From assembly GCA_963580455.1 (NCBI GenBank), contig OY756960.1, positions 8,866,001 to 8,930,000 of the forward strand: a stretch of 64,000 bases of DNA. Direction: 5' to 3'. The stretch is from Euonymus europaeus. Taxonomy: Eukaryota > Streptophyta > Magnoliopsida > Celastrales > Celastraceae. The notes under the pieces are model-generated. The model searched no databases, had not been told where the DNA came from, and saw nothing but the letters and a program-made list of their open reading frames with translations. This document shows, piece after piece, positions 36,332-47,951 of this stretch. Position numbers and translations under genes: made by a program. Within the stretch, counting starts at the first letter, position 1; the number at the start of each line of letters is the position of its first letter.

Positions 36332-37300
36332 TTATACTCGTAAAATTTGACAAAGAAGAACAATAAAAAATGTAAACCGAGCAACTTTCATGGTCTGAAG
36401 TTGTCAACTCTATCTATGGAGGAGCTTTTAAAGGTTATTTGTCCATTTGGCATAGAAATGTGGTGTTTTGGCTTGGAAATAATCTAGAAAGCTTATACTC
36501 GTAAAATTTAACATAGAAGAACAATAAAAAGTTTACACCGAGCAACTTTCATGGTCCGAAGTTGCTCAAGTCTATCTATGGAGGAGCTTTTAACGGTTTT
36601 TGTCCATTTGTCATAGAAAGGTGGTGTTTTGGCATCGAAATAATCTAGGAAGCTTATACTCGAAAAATTTGACATAGAAGAACAATAAAAAGTGTATATC
36701 GTACAACTTTGATAGTTCGAAATTGCTCAACTCTCTCGATGGAGGAGCTTTTAACGGTTTTTGTCCATTTGTCGTAGAAAGGTAGTTTTTTGACATCGAA
36801 ATAATCTAGGAAGCTTATACTCGTAAAATTTGGCATAGAAGAACAATAAAAAGTGTACACCGAGCAACTTTCATGGTCCGAAGTTGCTCAACTCTATCTA
36901 TGGAGGAGCTTTTAACGGTTATTGTCCATTTTGCATAGAAATGTGGTGTTTTGGCTTGGAAATAATCTAGAAAGCTTATACTCGTAAAATTTAACATAGG
37001 AGAACAATAAAAAGTTTACACCGAGCAACGTTCATGGTTCGTAGTTGCTCAACTCTATCTATGAAGGTGCTTTTAACGGTTTTTGTCCATTTGTCATAGA
37101 AAGGTGGTGTTTTGGCATCGAAATAATCTTGGAAGCTTATACTCGTAAAATTCGACATAGAAGAACAATAAAAAGTGTACACCGAGCAACTTTCAGGGTC
37201 CGAAGTTTCTCAACTCTATCTATGGAGGAGCTTTTAACGGTTTTTGTCCATTTGTCATAGAAAGTTGGTGTTTTGGAATCGAAATAATCTAAAAAGCTTA
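36332..37300 (+). repeat. 966-bp internal duplication, second copy
   Basis: This repeats the preceding 966 bp. The only difference I noted is gttcgtag near 37038 for gtccgtag near 36072. The joining monomer near 36310-36410 is a hybrid: its left half (aatctaaaaagc) is that of the monomer ending the block, and its right half (tctgaagttgtcaac) is that of the monomer starting it. That is the expected product of in-register unequal crossing-over. Confidence 0.85.
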
Positions 37301-38147
37301 TACTCGTAAAATTTGACAAAGAAGAACAATAAAAAATGTAAACCGAGCAACTTTCATGGTCCGAAGTTGCTCAACTCTATCTATGAAGGAGCTTTTAAAG
37401 TTTTTTGTCCATTTGGCATAGAAATGTGGTGTTTTGGCTTGGAAATAATCTATAAAGCTTATACTCGTAAAATTTAACATAGAAGAACAATAAAAAGTTT
37501 ACACCGAGCAACTTTCATGGTCCGAAGTTGCTCAAGTCTATCTATGGAGGAGCTTTTAACGGTTTTTGTCCATTTGTCATAGAAAGGTGGTGTTTTGGCA
37601 TCGAAATAATCTAGGAAGCTTATACTCGAAAAATTTGACATGGAAGAACAATAAAAAGTGTATATCGTACAACTTTGATAGTTCGAAATTGCTCAACTCT
37701 CTCGATAGGGGAGCTTTTAACGGTTTTTGTCCATTTGTCGTAGAAAGGTAGTTTATTGGCATCGAAATAATCTATGAAGCTTATAGTCGTAAAATTTGAC
37801 ATAGAAGAACAATAAAAAGTGTACACCGAGCAACTTTCATGGTCCGAAGTTGCTCAACTCTATCTATGGTGGAGCTTTTAACAGTTTTTGTCCATTTTTC
37901 GTAGAAAGGTAGTTTTTTCGCATCGAAATAATCTAGGAAGTTATACTTGTAAAATTTGACATAGAAGAAGAATAAAAAGTGTACACCGAGCAACTTTGAT
38001 GGTCCGAAGTTGCTCAACTCTATCTATGGAGGAGGTTTTAACAGTTTTTATCCATTTGTCATAGAAAGTTGGTGTTTTGGAATCCAAATAATCTAGGAAG
38101 TTATACTCGTAAAATTTGACATAGAAGAACAATAAAAAGTGTACACT

Positions 38148-40635
38148 GCAACTTTCATGGTCCGAAGTTGCTCAACTCTATCTATGGTGGAGCTTTTAAC
38201 GGTTTTTGTCCATTTGTCATAGAAAGTTGGTGTTTTGGAATCGATATAATCTAGGAAGTTATACTCGTAAAATTTGACATACAAGTACAATAAAAAGTGT
38301 ACACCGAGCAACTTTCATGGTCTGAAGTTGCTCAACTCAATCTCTGGAGGAGCTTTTAACGGTTTTTATCCATTCGTGATAGAAAGTTGGTGTTTCGGCA
38401 TCGAAATAATCTAGGAAGCTTATAGTCGTAAAATTTGACATAGAAGAACAATAAAAAGTGTACACCGCAACTTTCATGGTCCGAAGTTGCTCAACTCTAT
38501 CTATGGAGGAGCTTTTAATAGTTTTTGTCCATTTGTCATAGATATGTGGTGTTTTGGCATCGAAATAATCTAGGATGCTTATACCCGTAAAATTTGACAT
38601 AGAAGAACAATAAAAAGTGTACACCGAGCAACTTTCAGGGTCCGAAGTTGTCAACTCTATCTATGAAGGAGCTTTTAACGGTTTTTTTCCATATGTCATA
38701 GAAATGTGGTGTTTTGGCATCGAAGTAATCTAGAATGCTTATACACGAAAAATTTGACATAGAAGAACAATAAAAAGTATACACCGAGCAACTTTCATGG
38801 TCCGAAGTTTCTCAACTCTATCTATGGAGGAGCTTTTAACGGTTTTTGTCCATTTGTCATAGAAAGGTAGTGTTTTGAATCGAAATAATCTAGGAAGCTT
38901 ATACTCGTAAAATTTGACAAAGAAGAACAATAAAAAATGTAAACCGAGCAACTTTCATGGTCTGAAGTTGTCAACTCTATCTATGGAGGAGCTTTTAAAG
39001 GTTATTTGTCCATTTGGCATAGAAATGTGGTGTTTTGGCTTGGAAATAATCTAGAAAGCTTATACTCGTAAAATTTAACATAGAAGAACAATAAAAAGTT
39101 TACACCGAGCAACTTTCATGGTCCGAAGTTGCTCAAGTCTATCTATGGAGGAGCTTTTAACGGTTTTTGTCCATTTGTCATAGAAAGGTGGTGTTTTGGC
39201 ATCGAAATAATCTAGGAAGCTTATACTCGAAAAATTTGACATAGAAGAACAATAAAAAGTGTATATCGTACAACTTTGATAGTTCGAAATTGCTCAACTC
39301 TCTCGATGGAGGAGCTTTTAACGGTTTTTGTCCATTTGTCGTAGAAAGGTAGTTTTTTGACATCGAAATAATCTAGGAAGCTTATACTCGTAAAATTTGA
39401 CATAGAAGAACAATAAAAAGTGTACACCGAGCAACTTTCATGGTCCGAAGTTGCTCAACTCTATCTATGGAGGAGCTTTTAACGGTTATTGTCCATTTTG
39501 CATAGAAATGTGGTGTTTTGGCTTGGAAATAATCTAGAAAGCTTATACTCGTAAAATTTAACATAGGAGAACAATAAAAAGTTTACACCGAGCAACTTTC
39601 ATGGTCCGTAGTTGCTCAACTCTATCTATGGAGGTGCTTTTAACGGTTTTTGTCCATTTGTCATAGAAAGGTGGTGTTTTGGCATCGAAATAATCTTGGA
39701 AGCTTATACTCGTAAAATTTGACATAGAAGAACAATAAAAAGTGTACACCGAGCAACTTTCATGGTCCGAAGTTTCTCAACTCTATCTATGGAGGAGCTT
39801 TTAACGGTTTTTGTCCATTTGTCATAGAAAGTTGGTGTTTTGGAATCGAAATAATCTAAAAAGCTTATACTCGTAAAATTTGACAAAGAAGAACAATAAA
39901 AAATGTAAACCGAGCAACTTTCATGGTCCGAAGTTGCTCAACTCTATCTATGGAGGAGCTTTTAAAGTTTTTTGTCCATTTGGCATAGAAATGTGGTGTT
40001 TTGGCTTGGAAATAATCTATAAAGCTTATACTCGTAAAATTTAACATAGAAGAACAATAAAAAGTTTACACCGAGCAACTTTCATGGTCCGAAGTTGCTC
40101 AAGTCTATCTATGGAGGAGCTTTTAACGGTTTTTGTCCATTTGTCATAGAAAGGTGGTGTTTTGGCATCGAAATAATCTAGGAAGCTTATACTCGAAAAA
40201 TTTGACATGGAAGAACAATAAAAAGTGTATATCGTACAACTTTGATAGTTCGAAATTGCTCAACTCTCTCGATAGGGGAGCTTTTAACGGTTTTTGTCCA
40301 TTTGTCGTAGAAAGGTAGTTTATTGGCATCGAAATAATCTATGAAGCTTATACTCGTAAAATTTGACATAGAAGAAAAATAAAAAGTGTACACCGAGCAA
40401 CTTTCATGGTCCGAAGTTGCTCAACTCTATCTATGGTGGAGCTTTTAACAGTTTTTGTCCATTTTTCGTAGAAAGGTAGTTTTTTCGCATCGAAATAATC
40501 TAGAAAGCTATACTTGTAAAATTTGACATAGAAGAAGAATAAAAAGTGTACACCGAGCAACTTTGATGGTCCGAAGTTGCTCAACTCTATCTATGGAGGA
40601 GGTTTTAACAGTTTTTATCCATTTGTCATAGAAAG
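38148..40635 (+). repeat. 2567-bp higher-order unit, copy 3 (right end missing)
   Basis: This follows copy 2 at a shift of 2567 bp for about 2490 bp. At about 40636 the expected gaaagttggtg and gaatccaaataatc give way to gaaaggtggtg and gcatcgaaataatc, and the sequence enters another B1 joint near 40755. Private changes include ttaatagtttttg near 38517 and agaaaaataaaaag near 40375. The internal six-monomer segment is single, as in copy 1. Confidence 0.85.
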
Positions 40636-43600
40636 GTGGTGTTTTGGCATCGAAATAATCTAGGAAGCTTATACTCGTAAAATTTGACATAGAAGAACAA
40701 TAAAAAGTGTATATCGTACAACTTTGATAGTTCGAAATTGCTCAACTCTCTCGATGGAGGAGCTTTTAACGGTTTTTGTCCATTTGTCGTAGAAAGGTAG
40801 TTTTTTGACATCGAAATAATCTAGGAAGCTTATACTCGTAAAATTTGACATAGAAGAACAATAAAAAGTGTACACCGAGCAACTTTCATGGTCCGAAGTT
40901 GCTCAACTCTATCTATGGAGGAGCTTTTAACGGTTATTGTCCATTTTGCATAGAAATGTGGTATTTTGGCTTGGAAATAATCTAGAAAGCTTATACTCGT
41001 AAAATTTAACATAGGAGAACAATAAAAAGTTTACACCGAGCAACTTTCATGGTCCGAAGTTGCTCAACTCTATCTATGGGGGAGCTTTTAACGGTTTTTG
41101 TCCATTTGTCATAGAAAGGTGGTGTTTTGGCATCGAAATAATCTAGGAAGCTTATACTCGTAAAATTTGACATAGAAGAACAATAAAAAGTGTACACCGA
41201 GCAACTTTCATGGTCCGAAGTTTCTCAACTCTATCTATGGAGGAGCTTTTAACGGTTTTTGTCCATTTGTCATAGAAAGTTGGTGTTTTGGAATCGAAAT
41301 AATCTAGGAAGCTTATACTCGTAAAATTTACAAAGAAGAACAATAAAAATTGTAAACCGAGCAACTTTCATGGTCCGAAGTTGCTCAACTCTATCAATGG
41401 AGGAGCTTTTAACGGTTTTTGTCCATTTGTCATAGAAAGGTGGTGTTTTGGCATCGAAATAATCTAGGAAGCTTATACTCGAAAAATTTGACATGGAAGA
41501 ACAATAAAAAGTGTATATCGTACAACTTTGATAGTTCGAAATTGCTCAACTCTCTCGATAGGGGAGCTTTTAACGGTTTTTGTCCATTTGTCGTAGAAAG
41601 GTAGTTTATTGGCATCGAAATAATCTATGAAGCTTATACTCGTAAAATTTGACATAGAAGAACAATAAAAAGTGTACACCGAGCAACTTTCATGGTCCGA
41701 AGTTGCTCAACTCTATCTATGGTGGAGCTTTTAACAGTTTTTGTCCATTTTTCGTAGAAAGGTAGTTTTTTCGCATCGAAATAATCTAGGAAGTTATACT
41801 TGTAAAATTTGACATAGAAGAAGAATAAAAAGTGTACACCGAGCAACTTTGATGGTCCGAAGTTGCTCAACTCTATCTATGGAGGAGCTTTTAACGGTTT
41901 TTGTCCATTTGTCATAGATATGTGGTGTTGTGGCATCGAAATAATCTAGAAAGCTTATACTCGTAAAATTTGACATAGAAGAACAATAAAAAGTGCACAC
42001 CGAGCAACTTTCATGGTCCGAAGTTGCTCAACTCTATCTATGGAGGAGCTTTTAACGGTTTTTGTCCATTTGTCATAGAAAGTTGGTGTTTTGGAATCGA
42101 TATAATCTAGGAAGTTATACTCGTAAAATTTGACATACAAGTACAATAAAAAGTGTACACCGAGCAACTTTCATGGTCCGAAGTTGCTCAACTCAATCTC
42201 TGGAGGAGCTTTTAACGGTTTTTATCCATTTGTGATAGAAAGTTGGTCTTTCGGTATCGAAATAATCTAGGAAGCTTATAGTCGTAAAATTTGACATAGA
42301 AGAACAATAAAAAGTGTACACCGCAACTTTCATGGTCCGAAGTTGCTCAACTCTATCTATGGAGGAGCTTTTAATGGTTTTTGTCCATTTGTCATAGATA
42401 TGTGGTGTTTTGGCATCGAAATAATCTAGGAAGCTTATACTCGTAAAATTTGACATAGAAGAACAATAAAAAGTGTACACCGAGCAACTTTCATGGTCCG
42501 AAGTTGTCAACTCTATCTATGAAGGAGCTTTTAACGGTTTTTTTCCATATGTCATAGAAATGTGGTGTTTTGCCATCGAAGTAATCTAGAATGCTTATAC
42601 ACGAAAAATTTGACATAGAAGAACAATAAAAAGTGTACACCGAGCAACTTTCATGGTCCGAAGTTTCTCAACTCTATCTATGGAGGAGCTTTTAACGGTT
42701 TTTGTCCATTTGTCATAGAAAGGTAGTGTTTTGGAATCGAAATAATCTAGGAAGCTTATACTCGTAAAATTTGACAAAGAACAACAATAAAAAATGTAAG
42801 CCGAGCAACTTTCATGGTCTGAAGTTGCTCAACTCTATCTATGGAGGAGCTTTTAAAGGTTTTTGTCCATTTGGCATAGAAATGTGGTGTTTTGGCTTGG
42901 AAATAATCTAGAAAGCTTATACTCGTAAAATTTAACATAGAAGAACAATAAAAAGTTTACACCGAGCAAATTTCATGGTCCGAAGTTGCTCAAGTCTATC
43001 TATGGAGGAGCTTTTAACGGTTTTTGTCCATTTGTCATAGAAAGGTGGTGTTTTGGCATCGAAATAATCTAGGAAGCTTATACTCGAAAAATTTGACATA
43101 GAAGAACAATAAAAAGTGTATATCGTACAACTTTGATAGTTCGAAATTGCTCAACTCTCTCGATGGAGGAGCTTTTAACGGTTTTTGTCCATTTGTCGTA
43201 GAAAGGTAGTTTTTTGACATCGAAATAATCTAGGAAGCTTATACTCGTAAAATTTGACATAGAAGAACAATAAAAAGTGTACACCGAGCAACTTTCATGG
43301 TCCGAATTTGCTCAACTCTATCTATGGAGGAGCTTTTAACGGTTATTGTCCATTTTGCATAGAAATGTGGTGTTTTGGCTTGGAAATAATCTAGAAAGCT
43401 TATACTCGTAAAATTTAACATAGGAGAACAATAAAAAGTTTACACCGAGCAACTTTCATGGTCCGAAGTTGCTCAACTCTATCTATGGAGGAGCTTTTAA
43501 CGGTTTTTGTCCATTTGTCATAGAAAGGTGGTGTTTTGGCATCGAAATAATCTAGGAAGCTTATACTCGTAAAATTTGACATAGAAGAACAATAAAAAGT

Positions 43601-45163
43601 GTACACCGAGCAACTTTCATGGTCCGAAGTTTCTCAACTCTATCTATGGAGGAGCTTTTAACGGTTTTTGTCCATTTGTCATAGAAAGTTGGTGTTTTGG
43701 AATCGAAATAATCTAGGAAGCTTATACTCGTAAAATTTGACAAAGAAGAACAATAAAAAATGTAAACCGAGCAACTTTCATGGTCCGAAGTTGCTCAACT
43801 CTATCTATGGAGGAGCTTTTAAAGTTTTTTGTCCATTTGGCATAGAAATGTGGTGTTTTGGCTTGGAAATAATCTATAAAGCTTATACTCGTAAAATTTA
43901 ACATAGAAGAACAATAAAAAGTTTACACCGAGCAACTTTCATGGTCCGAAGTTGCTCAAGTCTATCTATGGAGGAGCTTTTAACGGTTTTTGTCCATTTG
44001 TCATAGAAAGGTGGTGTTTTGGCATCGAAATAATCTAGGAAGCTTATACTCGAAAAATTTGACATGGAAGAACAATAAAAAGTGTATATCGTACAACTTT
44101 GATAGTTCGAAATTGCTCAACTCTCTCGATAGGGGAGCTTTTAACGGTTTTTGTCCATTTGTCGTAGAAAGGTAGTTTATTGGCATCGAAATAATCTATG
44201 AAGCTTATACTCGTAAAGTTTGAAATAGAAGAACAATAAAAAGTGTACACCGAGCAACTTTCAAGGTCCGAAGTTGCTCAACTCTATCTATGGTGGAGCT
44301 TTTAACAGTTTTTGTCCATTTTTCGTTGAAAGGTAGTTTTTTCGCATCGAAATAATCTAGGTAGTTATACTTGTAAAATTTGACATAGAAGAAGAATAAA
44401 AAGTGTACACCGAGCAACTTTGATGGTCCGAAGTTGCTCAACTCTATCTATGGAGGAGGTTTTAACAGTTTTTATCCATTTGCCAAAGAAAGTTGGCGTT
44501 TTGGAATCCAAATAATCTAGGAAGTTATACTCGTAAAATTTGACATAGAAGAACAATAAAAAGTGTACACTGCAACTTTCATGGTCTGAAGTTGCTCAAC
44601 TCTATCTATGGAGGAGCTTTTAACGGTTTTTGTCCATTTGTCATAGATATGTGGTGTTGTGGCATCGAAATAATCTAGAAAGCTTATACTCGTAAAATTT
44701 GACATAGAAGAACAATAAAAAGTGCACACCGAGCAACTTTCATGGTCCGAAGTTGCTCAACTCTATCTATGGAGGAGCTTTTAACGGTTTTTGTCCATTT
44801 GTCATAGAAAGTTGGTGTTTTGGAATCGATATAATCTAGGAAGTTATACTCGTAAAATTTGACATACAAGTAAAATAAAAAGTGTACACCGAGCAACTTT
44901 CATGGTCTGAAGTTGCTCAACTCAATCTCTGGAGGAGCTTTTAACGGTTTTTATCCATTTGTGATAGAAAGTTGGTGTTTCGGCATCGAAATAATCTAGG
45001 AAGCTTATAGTCGTAAAATTTGACATAGAAGAACAATAAAAAGTGTACACCGCAACTTTCATGGTCCGAAGTTGCTCAACTCTATCTATGGAGGAGCTTT
45101 TAACGGTTTTTGTCCATTTGTCATAGATATGTGGTGTTTTGGCATCGAAATAATCTAGAAAGC

Positions 45164-45485
45164 TTATACTCGTAAAATTTGACAAAGAACAACAATAAAA
45201 AATGTAAGCCGAGCAACTTTCATGGTCTGAAGTTGCTCAACTCTATCTATGGAGGAGCTTTTAAAGGTTTTTGTCCATTTGGCATAGAAATGTGGTGTTT
45301 TGGCTTGGAAATAATCTAGAAAGCTTATACTCGTAAAATTTAACATAGAAGAACAATAAAAAGTTTAGACCGAGCAAATTTCATGGTCCGAAGTTGCTCA
45401 AGTCTATCTATGGAGGAGCTTTAAACGGTTTTTGTCCATTTGTCATAGAAAGGTGGTGTTTTGGAATCGAAATAATCTAGGAAGC
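45164..45485 (+). repeat. 322-bp dimer duplication, first copy
   Basis: Two monomers, one with gacaaagaacaac and tgtaagccgagc and one of type A followed by gtttagaccgagcaaattt, are repeated at exactly 322 bp. The first copy has ctttaaacgg near 45420, a private change. A single version of the same dimer occurs near 46768 with gtttacacc instead of gtttagacc. Confidence 0.8.
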
Positions 45486-45750
45486 TTATACTCGTAAAAT
45501 TTGACAAAGAACAACAATAAAAAATGTAAGCCGAGCAACTTTCATGGTCTGAAGTTGCTCAACTCTATCTATGGAGGAGCTTTTAAAGGTTTTTGTCCAT
45601 TTGGCATAGAAATGTGGTGTTTTGGCTTGGAAATAATCTAGAAAGCTTATACTCGTAAAATTTAACATAGAAGAACAATAATAAGTTTAGACCGAGCAAA
45701 TTTCATGGTCCGAAGTTGCTCAAGTCTATCTATGGAGGAGCTTTTAACGG
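45486..45750 (+). repeat. 322-bp dimer duplication, second copy (partial)
   Basis: This repeats 45164-45428 with few differences (aataataag for aataaaaag near 45680). Near 45750 it switches to aacggtttttttccatatg, a form that belongs to a different monomer of the unit. It marks another in-register exchange, about 280 bp before beta dimer 13. Confidence 0.8.
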
Positions 45751-46029
45751 TTTTTTTCCATATGTCATAGAAATGTGGTGTTTTGGCATCGAAGTAATCT
45801 AGAAAGCTTATACTCGTAAAATTTGACATAGAAGAACAATAAAAAGTGTACACCGAGCAACTTTAATGGTCCGAAGTTGCTCAACTCTATCTATGGAGGA
45901 GCTTTTAACGGTTTTTGTCCATTTGTCATAGAAAGGTGGTGTTTTGGCATCGAAATAATCTAGGAAGCTTATACTCAAAAAATTTGACATAAAAGAACAA
46001 TAAAAAGTGTATATCGTACAACTTTGATA

Positions 46030-46346
46030 GTTCGAAATTCTCAACTCTCTCGATGGTGTTGTATTTAATAGTTTTGTCGAATTTCGACCAATATTGTTCT
46101 CTTGACAACAAAACAATTTACGAAGCGAATACTAGTAATTTTGGACATAAAGAAACAATAAAAAGTGCATACCGAGCAACTTTCGTGGTTCGGAATTGCT
46201 CAACTCTCTTTGTAGAGGAGCTTTTATTGGTTTTCATTATTTGTCGTAGAAAGTTGGTGTTTGGGTATCGAAATAATCTAGGAAGTTATACTCGTAAAAT
46301 TTGACATAGAAGAACTATAAACTGTGTACACCGAGCAACTTTGATG
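46030..46346 (+). repeat. C-D dimer 13 (beta type)
   Basis: This 317-bp beta dimer ends the 19.3 kb C-less domain. It has gatggtgttgtatttaatag, shared with dimers 14 and 15, whereas dimers 5, 16 and 17 have gatggagttgtatttaatag. The end of C reads ctctttgtagagg. The monomer after D contains aactataaactg, a marker of all beta dimers after 46 kb. Confidence 0.9.
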
Positions 46347-47951
46347 GTCCGAAGTTGCTCAACTCTATCTACGGAGGAGCTTTTAACGGTTTTTGTCCAT
46401 TTTTCATAGAAAGTTGGTGTTTTGGCATCGAAATAATCTAGGAAGCTTATACTCTTAAAATTTGACATAGAAGAACAATAAAAAGTGTACACCGAGAAAC
46501 TTTCATGGTCCGAAGTTGTCAACTCTATCTATGAAGGAGCTTTTAACGGTTTTTTTCCATATGTCATAGAAATGTGGTGTTTTGGCATCGAAGTAATCTA
46601 GAATGCTTATACACGAAAAATTTGACATAGAAGAACAATAAAAAGTGTACACCGAGCAACTTTCATGATCCGAAGTTTCTCAACTCTATCTATGGAGGAG
46701 CTTTTAACGGTTTTTGTCCATTTGTCATAGAAAGGTAGTGTTTTGGAATCGAAATAATCTAGGAAGCTTATACTCGTAAAATTTGACAAAGAACAACAAT
46801 AAAAAATGTAAGCCGAGCAACTTTCATGGTCTGAAGTTGCTCAACTCTATCTATGGAGGAGCTTTTAAAGGTTTTTGTCCATTTGGCATAGAAATGTGGT
46901 GTTTTGGCTTGGAAATAATCTAGAAAGCTTATACTCGTAAAATTTAACATAGAAGAACAATAAAAAGTTTACACCGAGCAAATTTCATGGTCCGAAGTTG
47001 CTCAAGTCTATCTATGGAGGAGCTTTTAACGGTTTTTGTCCATTTGTCATAGAAAGGTGGTGTTTTGGCATCGAAATAATCTAGGAAGCTTATACTCGAA
47101 AAATTTGACATAGAAGAACAATAAAAAGTGTATATCGTACAACTTTGATAGTTCGAAATTGCTCAACTCTCTCGATGGAGGAGCTTTTAACGGTTTTTGT
47201 CCATTTGTCGTAGAAAGGTAGTTTATTGGCATCGAAATAATCTATGAAGCTTATACTCGTAAAATTTGACATAGAAGAACAATAAAAAGTGTACAACGAG
47301 CAACTTTCATGGTCCGAAGTTGCTCAACTCTATCTATGGTGGAGCTTTTAACAGTTTTTGTCCATTTTTCGTAGAAAGGTAGTTTTTTCACATCAAAATA
47401 ATCTAGGAAGTTATACTTGTAAAATTTGACATAGAAGAGCGATAAAAAGTGTACACCGGTCAACTTTGATGGTCCGAAGTTGCTCAACTCTATCTATGGA
47501 GGAGGTTTTAACAGTTTTTATCCATTTGTCATAGAAAGTTGGTGTTTTGGAATCCAAATAATCTAGGAAGTTATACTCGTAAAATTTGACATAGAAGAAC
47601 AATAAAAAGTGTACACCGCAACTTTCATGGTCCGAAGTTGCTCAACTCTATCTATGGAGGAGCTTTTAACGGTTTTTGTCCATTTGTCATAGATATGTGG
47701 TGTTTTGGCATCGAAATAATCTAGAAAGCTTATACTCGTAAAATTTGACATAGAAGAACAATAAAAAGTGTACACCGAGCAACTTTCATGGTCCGAAGTT
47801 GCTCAACTCTATCTATGGAGGAGCTTTTAACGGTTTTTGTCCATTTGTCATAGAAAGGTGGTGTTTTGGCATCGAAATAATCTAGGAAGCTTATACTCAA
47901 AAAATTTGACATAAAAGAACAATAAAAAGTGTATATCGTACAACTTTGATA
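46347..47951 (+). repeat. Ten ordinary monomers between beta dimers
   Basis: About 1605 bp lie between dimers 13 and 14. The block contains a single dimer of the gacaaagaacaac and type A kind near 46768-46950 and a B1-like joint near 47175. From about 47012 it is the beginning of the 3362-bp unit. About 45.8-46.5 kb and 47.7-48.4 kb match at a shift of 1922 bp. Confidence 0.8.

Larger units (their letters stand above)
34615..38147 (+). repeat. 2567-bp higher-order unit, copy 2, expanded to 3533 bp
   Basis: This copy equals the 2567-bp unit plus an internal 966-bp tandem duplication (six monomers), since 2567 + 966 = 3533. Sequence before the duplication aligns with copy 1 at a shift of 2567 bp. 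Sequence after it aligns with copy 1 at 3533 bp and with copy 3 at 2567 bp. It shares tacactgcaac at its left edge with copy 3. Confidence 0.88.
40636..46029 (+). repeat. C-less monomers related to the 2567-bp unit and to 52.4-55.4 kb
   Basis: B1 and B2 joints occur near 40755, 41555, 43150 and 44125. The segment from about 42190 to 45160 is collinear with about 52443-55413 at a constant shift of 10253 bp. It contains private monomers with gttgtggcatcg (near 41930 and 44655) and gttggcgttttgg (near 44495). The right end holds a 322-bp dimer duplication and a hybrid leading to beta dimer 13. Confidence 0.8.
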
